Source of the DNA: Gammaproteobacteria bacterium
GTDB taxonomy: Bacteria > Pseudomonadota > Gammaproteobacteria > Steroidobacterales > Steroidobacteraceae
Length of the DNA: 64,000 bases
Direction: 5' to 3'
Assembly: GCA_016707425.1 (NCBI GenBank)
Contig: JADJHU010000001.1
Coordinates: forward strand, 62,001-126,000
The notes beneath the pieces were generated by a model. The model ran no database searches. It saw nothing but the letters and a program-made list of their open reading frames with translations, and had not been told where the DNA came from. A program made the translations under genes and the position numbers. Each line of letters opens with the position of its first letter. Within the stretch, counting starts at the first letter, position 1. Shown piece by piece: positions 35,310-44,594 of the stretch.

Positions 35310-37643
35310 ATGAAGATGACCGATGCCGCCCGCGTACTCTGTGGCAGTTGCCTGACCTACGGACTGATGCTGCAACCCGCCCTCGCCCAGACCGGCGCCG
35401 GGCAGCCTGCGGCAGACGCATCCGCGGGGAAGCTCCAGGAAATCGTGGTCACCGCGCAGAAGCGGGAGGAAAGCCTGCAGGAGACGCCGCTCGCCGTCAG
35501 CGCCATCACGAGCGAAGTCCTCGAGCAGCGCGGCACGGTGGACGTCAGCCGCCTCACGTCGTTCGCGCCCAACCTGACGACGACCACCACACCGGGGTCT
35601 ACATCCAGTTCGACCATCGCCATCCGCGCCATCGGCAACGGCGACCCCATCCTCACCTCTGATTCACCGGTCAGCATCTACGTCGACGGCGTCATCATCG
35701 GTCGCCAGGCCGGTGCAGCCTTCGATCTGGTCGATCTCGAGCGCATCGAGATCCTGCGCGGTCCCCAGGGCACCCTCTACGGACGCAACACCATCGGCGG
35801 AGCCGTGAACCTCATCACCGCGAGACCGAAGGACAAGTTCGGGTTCACGGAAAAACTCAGCTACGGCAGCTGGAACCAGTGGCAGACACGCACGACCGTC
35901 GACACGGGCCAGTGGGGTGAGACCGGCATTCGTGCAAAGCTCGCCTATGTGCACCGCGAGCAGGACGGCTACGTCAATAACCTCAACGCTCCCGGCGACC
36001 TCGATCCGGGCGCTTCCCAGATCGATGCCGGCCGAATTGCACTCTCTTTCGATCGCGGCGGCGCGTTCCGTGCCGACTACGCCTTCGATCACAACCGACG
36101 CAAGGGCATTCCGGCCGCTTACCAGGCGACCATCGCAAATGCAAACGTGCTGCGTCTGTGGAACGCGTCCCCGACCTACCCCGGCGGTAACGCGCCCCAG
36201 GTCTCGGCCGATAGACTCGATCGCCTGTACCTGCCGGCCGATGACTACAATACCGACGAGGTCAGCGGCCACGCTCTGACGCTCGAGTTCGACATCAATG
36301 CGAACACGCTGCTGCGCTCGCTCACCGGCTACCGGGAATGGAGCCAGATCACCCGCAACAGTGCCATGGATGGCCAGGGCGGCATTCTCGCCCTGACCGT
36401 GAGCCCCGCCGCGCTTGCGCCACCCTACTCCTTCATCCCGACGGGAGTGCGGCCGGTCACCCTCTTCTCCGCCGGCGTCTCGCCCCGCAGCCAGCACCAG
36501 GTGAGCCAGGAATTCAACCTCATCGGCAAGGTGAACGAGCGTCTCCACTACGTCGGAGGCCTGTTCTACTTCAAGGAGAGGAGCCGCGAGTACAGCCAGC
36601 AGTCCATGTACATCGCCCTGCCGCCGCCCTTCCCCGCGGCTGCTGCGCCCACACAGGGTGTGATCAGCTACACGCACGAATCCGAGTCGAAGGCCGCCTT
36701 CGCACAGGCCACGTATGACTTCACCGACCGGCTGAGCTTCACCGGCGGCCTGCGCTATACGGAAGACAAGAAGGACCTGATCCAGGTCGCACCCTTCGTT
36801 CGCAGGCTCACGCCGGACTTCAGCCGTACGAACTGGTCGGCGACGCTCGACTTCAAGGTGAGCAGCGACATCATGACCTACGCGCGCATCGCCACGGGCT
36901 ACAAGGCGGGCGGCGTGAATGCCCGCTCGGCCAACAGCGGCTTTGACCCCGAGGACCTCACGTCCTATGAGATCGGCGCGAAGAGCGAGCTCTTCGATCG
37001 ACGCCTGCGGCTGAACGGCGCGATCTTCTACGTCGATCACAAGGACATGCAGATGCAGCAGTTCGTGGCCGGCAGCCGCGGCGCGGCCAGCAACACCGTG
37101 AATGCGGGCAAGGCCGAATACACCGGCATCGAGGCGGAGTTCGAGGCGCTGCTCACCAACAGGCTGACCCTCTCGGGCTCTGTCGGCTACATCGACCGCA
37201 AGTTCAAGGAGTTCCTGATCCGGGATCAGGTCACGAGCGCGCTCGTCGATATCAAGGACTCTGCGCACTTCACCTACTCCGCCAAGGAAACCGCGAACCT
37301 GGCACTGCAGTACGACCTGCCGCGCTTCAGCATAGGCCGGCTCTCCGGTCGGCTCGAGTACAACTACCGTGGCAAGGTGTACTTCCAGCCGACGATCGGC
37401 CCCAACTACGGCACGCCGTTCAACGAGCAGATGGCGAGCGCCGCGCGCAGCCTCGTCGATGCGCGGCTGACCCTCGCCGACGTGGCCGTCTGGTCAGGGA
37501 AGGCGTCGTTCGCGCTCTGGGGCAAGAACCTCGCGGATGAGGAGTACCGGATCCACGGTATCGACTTCGGTGGACTCGGCTACGCGGGCAACGTCTACGG
37601 CGAGCCCCGCAGCTACGGTATCGATGTCAGCGTCAGCTTCTGA
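35310..37643 (+). CDS. TonB-dependent outer-membrane receptor
   Basis: A 777-residue receptor. The signal peptide ends near ALAQ. The plug begins with a TonB-box-like LQEIVVTAQKREESLQETPLAVSAIT and contains IEILRGPQGTLYGRNTIGGAVNLIT. The barrel ends in the terminal aromatic DVSVSF. This is the IroN/FecA-unlike, large-substrate type frequent in degraders of hydrophobic compounds. No Fur box was seen upstream, so uptake of the organic substrate is more likely than iron. A GGGGAG ribosome site precedes the ATG. It lies 17 bp upstream of a second receptor, and the two probably share a transcript. Confidence 0.93.
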   Translation: MKMTDAARVLCGSCLTYGLMLQPALAQTGAGQPAADASAGKLQEIVVTAQKREESLQETPLAVSAITSEVLEQRGTVDVSRLTSFAPNLTTTTTPGSTSSSTIAIRAIGNGDPILTSDSPVSIYVDGVIIGRQAGAAFDLVDLERIEILRGPQGTLYGRNTIGGAVNLITARPKDKFGFTEKLSYGSWNQWQTRTTVDTGQWGETGIRAKLAYVHREQDGYVNNLNAPGDLDPGASQIDAGRIALSFDRGGAFRADYAFDHNRRKGIPAAYQATIANANVLRLWNASPTYPGGNAPQVSADRLDRLYLPADDYNTDEVSGHALTLEFDINANTLLRSLTGYREWSQITRNSAMDGQGGILALTVSPAALAPPYSFIPTGVRPVTLFSAGVSPRSQHQVSQEFNLIGKVNERLHYVGGLFYFKERSREYSQQSMYIALPPPFPAAAAPTQGVISYTHESESKAAFAQATYDFTDRLSFTGGLRYTEDKKDLIQVAPFVRRLTPDFSRTNWSATLDFKVSSDIMTYARIATGYKAGGVNARSANSGFDPEDLTSYEIGAKSELFDRRLRLNGAIFYVDHKDMQMQQFVAGSRGAASNTVNAGKAEYTGIEAEFEALLTNRLTLSGSVGYIDRKFKEFLIRDQVTSALVDIKDSAHFTYSAKETANLALQYDLPRFSIGRLSGRLEYNYRGKVYFQPTIGPNYGTPFNEQMASAARSLVDARLTLADVAVWSGKASFALWGKNLADEEYRIHGIDFGGLGYAGNVYGEPRSYGIDVSVSF

Positions 37644-37660
37644 AAGTTGAGGGAGGGAAG

Positions 37661-39832
37661 ATGACCGCTCACCGAACGGCCTACGGGCTCCTCGCCGGCT
37701 GCGGATGGGCGGCAATCGCGACCTGGGCGGCAGCGCAGTCTCTGCCTGCCGCCCCTCCTTCCGAGGGCCAAGGCTCACTGGAGGAGGTGATCGTCACTGC
37801 CCAGCGCCGTGCCGAACGACTGCAGGATGTGCCGATCGCCATCACCGTGCAGTCGGGCGAGCAGCTCGAGCGCGCCGGCGTCATCAACCTGCGCGACATC
37901 ACGACCGTCACGCCTGGCTTGCGCATCACGGGTACGGGTGCGAACCAGCAACCGGTTATCCGCGGCGTCCAGTCCCAGCAGACGGATCCGGGTAACGACC
38001 CAAACGTGGCGATCTATCTCGATGGCGTCTATCAACCCAACCAGATCGCCAACAGCTTTGACCTGCCCGACGTCCAGCAGATCGAAGTGCTGAAGGGCCC
38101 GCAAGGGACGCTCTTCGGGCGTAACGCGACGGGAGGGGCGATCCGCATCTTCACCCTGGAGCCGGGCTTCACGCCTGCGGGCCGACTCAGCCTGGAGTAC
38201 GGGCGCTTCTCCGACGTGCTCGCCAAAGGCTTCGTCAGCGGCCCCCTGGTCGGTGACACGGTGGCAGGAAGCCTGTCCGTGTCCCGTCAGGACAGTGGCG
38301 GTTACACTCGCGATCTCGTCACCGGCCAGAACGATGTCGGAGGCGTCCGCAGCACCATCGTGCGGGGCAAGCTCCTTGCGAAGCCTCGTGACGGTGTAAA
38401 GCTGCTACTCACGGTCGCTTATCTGGATCGCTGGGACGGCGACACCACGACCTACGGAACGATCAACGGAAACACGATCGCCCGCCTCTTCCCTGGAGCC
38501 GTTTTTTCTGACCAGCCCTACGAATTTGCAACCAGCCGGAAAGACTTCCTCGACAGCACAGTGCATATGGCCAGCCTCAAGGCCGATTTTGATCTGGCGG
38601 GCGGCACACTTTCCTCAGTGACGGCCTATAACAAGGTTGATGCCCTCTACACGCAGGATGGCGATGCGTCGAACTACGATCTGCTCTACTACAGCCTGAA
38701 CGAGCTCCAGGAAGATTACTCGCAGGAGTTCATCTTCTCGACCCGGCAGGATAGCCGCCTGCGTGCCGTGGGAGGCCTCTTCTACTATCACAGCGACGGG
38801 CGCTACGATCCCCTAGACGTGCTGGGCAGCTTTGCCGGCCCTGTTCCGATCTTCGTCTGGTCCCGGCAGGTGACGGAAGCCTACGCGGCCTTCGGAGAGC
38901 TGAGTTTCGATCTGACCGAGCGGCTGACGCTCGTCGGCGGTGCCCGCTACAGCGATGAGAAGCGCACCGCCTACGGCACCTTCCAGTTCGGCTCGGGTCC
39001 CGAGCCGGCGATGCCGCGGCTCGGTGCAAAGAGCTGGGACAGCTTCACGCCCCGGATCTCGCTGCGTTACCGCTTCTTCGACAATGACAACTTCTACGTG
39101 ACCTATTCGGAGGGCTTCAAGAGCGGTGGCTTCAACATCGCTGCAACCGACCCGATTCCCTTTAACCCGGAGAAGCTGCGTTCGATTGAAATGGGAATCA
39201 AGACCTCGCCGAGCCGGCGCCTGAGTGCCAATGTCGCAACGTTCTACTACGACTACACGGACCAGCAGGTCATGACTCTTGCCCATAACTTCAATATCAC
39301 GGCGAACGCGGCCTCATCCGAGATCTACGGCCTGGATGCCGACGTGATGGCACGAGCCACCCGCGACTTGACATTGACGGCTGGGCTGTCGCTGCTGCGC
39401 GCAAAGTTCGACCGCTACCCGAACGCCGTCGTCCTCGAGCCGCTCGGTGGCGCCGCTTGCCGCTGCGGCAATGCGAATGTCGTGAGGGACGTGAGCGGCT
39501 ACAAAGAGCCAAAGTCGCCGAAATGGACACTCGGGCTAAGCGCGAACTACAACCACGACTTCGATTTCGGCACGGTCGATCTCGCGGCAACCGTATTTCA
39601 CTCAGATGAGTTCTTCTGGGATGCCAACGAGCGGGTACGTGAACCCTCGTACACGACTTTATCCGCTCGGGCCTCCTGGCAGCCACGCGATTCGAAGTTC
39701 CGTCTGAGCCTCTGGGGCCGCAACCTTACTGACGAACGTCACTCTCTAGCCACGTTCCTTCTCGAGACCTACGACGGCATCTCGTACGCCAAACCGCGAA
39801 CCTACGGCATCGGCGTGGAGTACGCATTCTAG
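37661..39832 (+). CDS. TonB-dependent outer-membrane receptor
   Basis: A 723-residue receptor, paralogous to its upstream neighbour in plug layout. It has the signal peptide WAAIATWAAAQ, the TonB-box region LEEVIVTAQRRAERLQDVPIAITV, IEVLKGPQGTLFGRNATGGAIRIFT, and a terminal GVEYAF. Parts of the barrel region have a slightly lower GC content than the flanking genes by eye. It is followed after 37 bp by a luciferase-family oxidoreductase, suggesting an uptake-plus-first-step unit. Confidence 0.93.
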   Translation: MTAHRTAYGLLAGCGWAAIATWAAAQSLPAAPPSEGQGSLEEVIVTAQRRAERLQDVPIAITVQSGEQLERAGVINLRDITTVTPGLRITGTGANQQPVIRGVQSQQTDPGNDPNVAIYLDGVYQPNQIANSFDLPDVQQIEVLKGPQGTLFGRNATGGAIRIFTLEPGFTPAGRLSLEYGRFSDVLAKGFVSGPLVGDTVAGSLSVSRQDSGGYTRDLVTGQNDVGGVRSTIVRGKLLAKPRDGVKLLLTVAYLDRWDGDTTTYGTINGNTIARLFPGAVFSDQPYEFATSRKDFLDSTVHMASLKADFDLAGGTLSSVTAYNKVDALYTQDGDASNYDLLYYSLNELQEDYSQEFIFSTRQDSRLRAVGGLFYYHSDGRYDPLDVLGSFAGPVPIFVWSRQVTEAYAAFGELSFDLTERLTLVGGARYSDEKRTAYGTFQFGSGPEPAMPRLGAKSWDSFTPRISLRYRFFDNDNFYVTYSEGFKSGGFNIAATDPIPFNPEKLRSIEMGIKTSPSRRLSANVATFYYDYTDQQVMTLAHNFNITANAASSEIYGLDADVMARATRDLTLTAGLSLLRAKFDRYPNAVVLEPLGGAACRCGNANVVRDVSGYKEPKSPKWTLGLSANYNHDFDFGTVDLAATVFHSDEFFWDANERVREPSYTTLSARASWQPRDSKFRLSLWGRNLTDERHSLATFLLETYDGISYAKPRTYGIGVEYAF

Positions 39833-39869
39833 AGTTGTCAGGCCTGAGCGGCAGCGGAGCCGCACCAAT

Positions 39870-40874
39870 ATGCGCATCGGATTCACGATGGACTTCCGCA
39901 ACCCGCGGCAGGAGCCGTGGCGGCCCTTCTGGGAGGACCGTCTGTGGCTGATGGTGCAGGCCGAAGCGATGGGCTTCGATTACCTCCTCGTGCAGGAGCA
40001 TTTCTTCTGCGCAGATGGCTATGCACCGTCGATGCCGGTATTCCTGACGCTGCTCGCCGAACGGACGAAGACGGCACGCATCGGCTCCTACGTGTACATC
40101 CTGCCGCTGCACAATGCCGCACAGCTCGCACAGGAAACCGCCGTACTCGATCATCTCTCGGAAGGCCGCCTGGACGTGACCGTCGGCGCCGGCCACAACC
40201 CGGCCGAGTACCGCGCCTGGGGTTATGACCCGAGGACGCGCCCGTCCCGCATGGAGGAAGGGCTGGAGGTCCTGAAGCTCGCCTGGACCCGGCGCCCCTT
40301 TTCCTATCACGGCCGATACTACGACCTGCAGGACATGCAGGTCGTCCCGGAACCGATGCAGAAGCCGCACCCGCCGCTCTGGGTGGCGGCGACCTCGCCC
40401 GTTGCGGCGGAGCGCGCGGGCCGCCATGGCGCCCACCTGCACGGCGCCTCGGTCGATCCGGCCGTGCACGCCGCGTACCTGCGCGGCCTGCATGCATCGG
40501 GGCATCCCGTCGACGAGGCGCGCATTTCCAATCCCTGGTCCATCACGGTGACCCGCGAAGACCCGGAGAAGGTCTGGAAGCGCAACGAGGCGCTCTATTT
40601 CGAGCGCTGGGACTATTACCGCAGGATCCGCAGCCAGATGGGCGATGCAGATCTGCAGTACGGTCTGACGCCGGGTGCGAACGCCTACCGCGATCACGAG
40701 CTGATCGGCGATGCCGATGCGGTGCTGCACACCCTGCGCACCTTCAGGGACACCCTGCCACTCACCGACATCGTGCACGCCGGTCCGCCCGGCGGACTCG
40801 ATATTCGCGGTGAGGTCTATCCACGCCTGAAGGACTTTGCCGAGCAGGTGCTGCCCGAGCTGAAGCGCTGGTGA
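39870..40874 (+). CDS. LLM-class (luciferase-like) flavin-dependent oxidoreductase
   Basis: A 334-residue TIM-barrel protein of the luciferase superfamily. It has MRIGFTMDF at the first strand, GFDYLLVQEHFF, GSYVYILPLHNAAQLAQE, GAGHNPAEYRAWGYDPRTRPSRMEEGLEVLKLAW and PPLWVAATSPVAAERAGR. This is the larger alkanal/diketocamphane-monooxygenase-like pattern, distinct from the 289-residue family member at 21.5 kb. It would oxidise an organic substrate with FMNH2 and oxygen, but an F420-linked role cannot be excluded. It is co-directional with the two TonB receptors just upstream. Confidence 0.87.
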   Translation: MRIGFTMDFRNPRQEPWRPFWEDRLWLMVQAEAMGFDYLLVQEHFFCADGYAPSMPVFLTLLAERTKTARIGSYVYILPLHNAAQLAQETAVLDHLSEGRLDVTVGAGHNPAEYRAWGYDPRTRPSRMEEGLEVLKLAWTRRPFSYHGRYYDLQDMQVVPEPMQKPHPPLWVAATSPVAAERAGRHGAHLHGASVDPAVHAAYLRGLHASGHPVDEARISNPWSITVTREDPEKVWKRNEALYFERWDYYRRIRSQMGDADLQYGLTPGANAYRDHELIGDADAVLHTLRTFRDTLPLTDIVHAGPPGGLDIRGEVYPRLKDFAEQVLPELKRW

Positions 40875-40927
40875 GGCGTCAACCGAGCTTCGCCGTCCCG
40901 ACTCCCCTGGCCCATATCTGAAACGCC

Positions 40928-42138
40928 TCAGCCGATCGACGCAACGCTGTTGAGGAGGAGGCGGACGAGGGTGATCTGGCGCTTGACGCCGGTCTTGGAG
41001 AAGATCGAGCGCAGGTGCGCCCGCGCCGTGTTCTTGCGCACGGCCATCTCGTCGGCCGCCTCATCGAGCGACAACCCGTCGGCCAGCAGCAGCGCCAGCT
41101 TCGCCTCCGCAGGCGTGAAGTGAAACAGCCGCTGCACCAGCTCGAAGGACGGGCGTAGCTTTTTCTCCGGATCACGCACGAACACCGCCGCGGTCGGGCG
41201 GTTCGGCCCGTCCGAGCACTCCGACAGCGGAATCGGGCGGATCAGCAGACTGAGCGGCGCCCGCCCCGAGGGCGCGTGACCGAGAGCGCCTCGGCAATCG
41301 CCGGCTGATCCGCCGGCATCCCGAGCGCCTGGCGGATCAGCCGCTGCAGCTCACGGTCCTCGCTGCGGTACTCCGCCGACAGTCCGCCCGCGCCGAGGCG
41401 CAGCCCGTCGCTCTCGGCGAGAATCGCCTGGGCCACCGAGTTCGAGCGCAGCACCGCCCCGGCACCATCCAGGATCACCGAGCCGACCAGCATGCTGCAC
41501 ATGACGTTCGCGTAGAGCTTCATCTCCGTCTCCATCTGCCCGAGACGGGTGTGCAGATTCAGCGCCCGCTTGAAGTGCGGGATCAGTGCCTGCACGAGCG
41601 CCTTGTCGCTCGCCGAGAAGTCCTCGAGGTCCGCCGGGCGCGTGAAACGCAGACGAAATTCCCGCCCCTCCTCACCGTGGATGTCGGCCCCGAGAATGTA
41701 GCGCACGCTCCTTGGCTCGACGTACTGGCGGAAAAACTCGCCGCGGGTATATTTCCGGGGGTCGACGATCTCGTCCAGCGTCACCACCTGGTCCGGCGGC
41801 AGTCCGACGAAGGGGTCCAGCGAGAAAATCGGAAACCGGGTGTAGACAGACGAAGAGACCTTCGGTCCTGCGCCTCTGTCCCGGATGATGACTGCCATCG
41901 TGTGGGCCTGGGCCGGCCGCAGGATGAGCACGCTGCCATTGGCACCCATGCAGCGACGCAGCAGCGTCATGGCGGAGCTGCAGGGGACGGTCTCGAGCGG
42001 TCCCTCGTAGATCCGCTCCAGCAGCTCGCAAAAGCGTTCGAGCGACATGCCACACGCCGTGAGCAATGCTGCGAACCCCTGCCCCCCTGCGACGCGGGCC
42101 GGCTCCGTCGTTCTCCGCAACCTGGCTGCTGTCGCCAT
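40928..42138 (-). pseudogene. LuxR-type transcriptional regulator, frameshifted
   Basis: A regulator of about 404 residues split into two frames. The first part (starting MATAARLRRTTEP) is a sensory region without recognised domain, about 280 residues long. After a shift at about 41275-41280, the other frame continues PSGRAPLSLLIRPIPL and VRDPEKKLRPSFELV into a LuxR/GerE helix-turn-helix: FTPAEAKLALLLADGLSLDEAADEMAVRKNTARAHLRSIFSKTG. One missing base explains the break. It sits at the centre of the catabolic island, behind a DUF1214 gene, and is the only specific transcription factor there, so it is a candidate pathway regulator. Confidence 0.83.
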
Positions 42139-42203
42139 CTGCCCTCCGGGGTCGAGCTATAACACAAGGTCACCGGAAGATCGAGCGCACCCAGCCGCTC
42201 GCC

Positions 42204-43430
42204 TCAGCCTCTGAAGCGCCGCCACACGGCACGGCGACGCCGGCGCAGAATCGCCGCACGCGTCTGCGCGTCGATCACCGGGGTCCCCGCCGGAAGGTGA
42301 CGCGAAACGTCAGTTCGCTTGACGAGTCGGGTGGTGGGCTGCGGGCCTGACTCGCTCAGAAGGTACCGGATGGTCTGCAGACCCTCGACGTGCCCCATCA
42401 AGTCGATCCAGTTGTGGACTGCAGGATCGCGGTGAGCGAGCACAAGATGGACCTTGCCATCCGGATCCCGCCGGGCCTGGTGGCCATTGAGGCTCGACTG
42501 GCGATAGGTATAGTCCCAGCTCGCCTGCCACCAGTTATAGGCCTGGAAGCTCCAATAATGGGCGTCGGGTGGCGGAACAATCTCGACGATCAGGGCTTCG
42601 TCTTCGGCGACGCGATACCAGCCGAAGCCATAGTGCTGATCCGGATCGGTGACTGATCGCCCGCGCTCAATCATCTGCAGCTGATTGACCGGCTGCGCAC
42701 ACAGCCCGCGCGACGCCCGATCCCAGTACTGGGCACCCGGGCTGATGAACTTCATGGCCCCGCGCAGGCGCTTATCCAGCTGCTCGGCCGTCATGCGCGG
42801 CGGCGGATATTCGGCGCCGATGCGCTCGATCTCCAGATACCACGGCCGCTCATTGTCCCAGTCGTAGAAGAACTGCCGCACGCCAAGACCATCGGCCTTT
42901 GGTCCCACGCGCAGCCAGTTGCCTTCGCGCGGCTCCGGGCTCACGATGAGCTCGAAGGAGCCGTCCGGCTCATAGGCGAGATCCAGGTTGGTGATCTTGC
43001 CGCAGGACCCCCCTGGGTGCCTGTCCTCGGGTGTCTCGTCCCCGAAGCTGCCGTAGGTCGCCACGAGGCTCAGGTAATGCGCGTTCCCGCCGTAGCCGCG
43101 GACGCGATAACTCGCATCGCCGCGGATGGAGCACTTCAGGTACAGGCAATCCGTGTTGTCCTGCCCCCATTTGATGGAGGTGTCCATGAAGCGGCCGAAC
43201 TCTGGATAGTCCTTGTCAGCGAACTCCACGTGCATGATCAATGCAGCCTGGATCAGCTGCGTCAGATACCGGTAACCCTCGGCGCGATCGTGCGCTGTAC
43301 CCGGCGCATGCGGCAGGGTGACGACCTCGCCCGCACGCCGGATGGCATCGGCAAAGGCACCCCAGATTTCACCCGTCGCGACCGGCTGGCCGAGCGGGCC
43401 GAGCAGCTCGCGGTAATTGATCTGGTTCAC
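42204..43430 (-). CDS. DUF1214 domain protein
   Basis: A 408-residue soluble protein of unknown function. The C-terminal half fits DUF1214: DEALIVEIVPPPDAHYWSFQAYNWWQASWDY, then a DPDGKVHLVLAHRDPAVHNWIDL block. The N-terminal half shares RAEGYRYLTQLIQAAL, DNTDCLYLKCSIRGDASYRVRG and LDLAYEPDGSFELIVSPEP with a second DUF1214 protein at 49.1 kb, so the two are paralogues. The GTG at 43430 was chosen because it overlaps the alcohol dehydrogenase stop as GTGA and begins the conserved region; the open frame extends further upstream. Coupling to the dehydrogenase ties it to the oxidation module. Confidence 0.8.
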   Translation of the reverse strand: MNQINYRELLGPLGQPVATGEIWGAFADAIRRAGEVVTLPHAPGTAHDRAEGYRYLTQLIQAALIMHVEFADKDYPEFGRFMDTSIKWGQDNTDCLYLKCSIRGDASYRVRGYGGNAHYLSLVATYGSFGDETPEDRHPGGSCGKITNLDLAYEPDGSFELIVSPEPREGNWLRVGPKADGLGVRQFFYDWDNERPWYLEIERIGAEYPPPRMTAEQLDKRLRGAMKFISPGAQYWDRASRGLCAQPVNQLQMIERGRSVTDPDQHYGFGWYRVAEDEALIVEIVPPPDAHYWSFQAYNWWQASWDYTYRQSSLNGHQARRDPDGKVHLVLAHRDPAVHNWIDLMGHVEGLQTIRYLLSESGPQPTTRLVKRTDVSRHLPAGTPVIDAQTRAAILRRRRRAVWRRFRG

Positions 43431-44566
43431 TTCGCTGCTCCCTTCAGAGTGAGTCGCTCCTTGAGCCATGGCTCGATGGCGATGCACATCGGCTCCTCTT
43501 CGGGCGCTTCGCCCGCCAGCATGCGGATCGCCGCCTCCGCTTCATGCAGCGGGAAGCGATGTGTCACGAGACGATGCAGCGGATATTTCCCCGAGGCAAT
43601 GATCTTGATGGCCTGCCGGTATTCGCGATGGCCGACGCCCACGACGCCCCGCAGGGTAATGTCCTTCCACATCAGAGTGTCGGTCGGCAGAGCGACCGTG
43701 CGCCCGCCCTTCGAGCCCGCAAGCACGATCGTGCCTCCGGGCCTGACGATCTCGATTGCATCCAGCACGGGCTGCGTCGCGTCCGGTGTCAGATCGAGCA
43801 CCACGTCGGCAAGTTGCCCGCCGGTCTCCTCCCTGAGCCGCTCGACCAGGTTCTCGCGCTGGACATTGATGGTCACGTCCGCGCCCAGCTCGCGTGCGAG
43901 AGCCATTTTGTAGCTGTCCTTGCGGCCGGTGACGATGATCTTGCCTGCGCCGGCCTCGCGCGCGGCAATGACACTCGTCAGCCCGCGCTGGCCCGGCGTC
44001 ATGATGACGATGGTGTCCCCGATGCCGAGCTTCGGCACGGTCACCGCCCAGCGGATGCCGCCACCCAGCACATTGAACAGCACGGCCAGCCCGGGCGGCA
44101 TGCCTGGGGGAAACCTGTGCAGAAGAGCGTTGCGGTGCAGGTACAGGTAACGGGCGTAACCGCCCCAGAGTGCCGGCGCCCGGGCCGCGCCGATGAAGCC
44201 GTAGGACTGCTGTTTGTCGCCCCAGTTGTTCGTACAGTTGGCATAGCGCCCGCTCAGGCAGGTGTCGCAGCATCCGCAGGGCAGGAAGGGGTCGACGGCG
44301 ACGAGATCCCCCTCCTCGACGTTCCAGCGTCGAGCCGCATTGCGGCCGACCTTCTCGATCCTTCCCACGATCTCGTGACCTGGAATGACCGGATAGCCGT
44401 GCCCCCAGGCCAGCTCTCCGCGAAACTGCGAGATGTCGGTGCCGCAGATGCCGCACGCTTCAATGCGCAGCAGGCCGTCGTCATCGCCGATGGGCGGCAG
44501 TGGCAGCTCACGCAGCTCGAGCTTCTCCTGATCGACCAGCACGGCCGCCAGCACCTGAGTCGACAC
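43427..44566 (-). CDS. Zinc-dependent alcohol dehydrogenase (MDR family)
   Basis: A 379-residue medium-chain dehydrogenase. The catalytic zinc site is C38-G-I-C41-G-T-D44 with H64-E65. The structural zinc loop has cysteines at 97, 100, 103 and 111 (CGCCDTC, ANC). The NAD(P) fold is degenerate at the usual GxGxxG (TPGQRGLTSV). It should oxidise an alcohol to an aldehyde or ketone in the cytoplasm. An aldehyde dehydrogenase gene lies 28 bp upstream and a DUF1214 gene overlaps downstream, so the three form an alcohol-to-acid module. Confidence 0.9.
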   Translation of the reverse strand: MSTQVLAAVLVDQEKLELRELPLPPIGDDDGLLRIEACGICGTDISQFRGELAWGHGYPVIPGHEIVGRIEKVGRNAARRWNVEEGDLVAVDPFLPCGCCDTCLSGRYANCTNNWGDKQQSYGFIGAARAPALWGGYARYLYLHRNALLHRFPPGMPPGLAVLFNVLGGGIRWAVTVPKLGIGDTIVIMTPGQRGLTSVIAAREAGAGKIIVTGRKDSYKMALARELGADVTINVQRENLVERLREETGGQLADVVLDLTPDATQPVLDAIEIVRPGGTIVLAGSKGGRTVALPTDTLMWKDITLRGVVGVGHREYRQAIKIIASGKYPLHRLVTHRFPLHEAEAAIRMLAGEAPEEEPMCIAIEPWLKERLTLKGAAK

Positions 44567-44594
44567 CGCGCCTCCCCTCCCGCCCGTCTCGCGC

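Noticed and set aside
35664..37268. Open frame of 534 codons antisense to the first tandem TonB receptor
   Set aside because: High GC leaves long spurious frames opposite real genes; the plus-strand receptor has complete signal, plug and barrel features.
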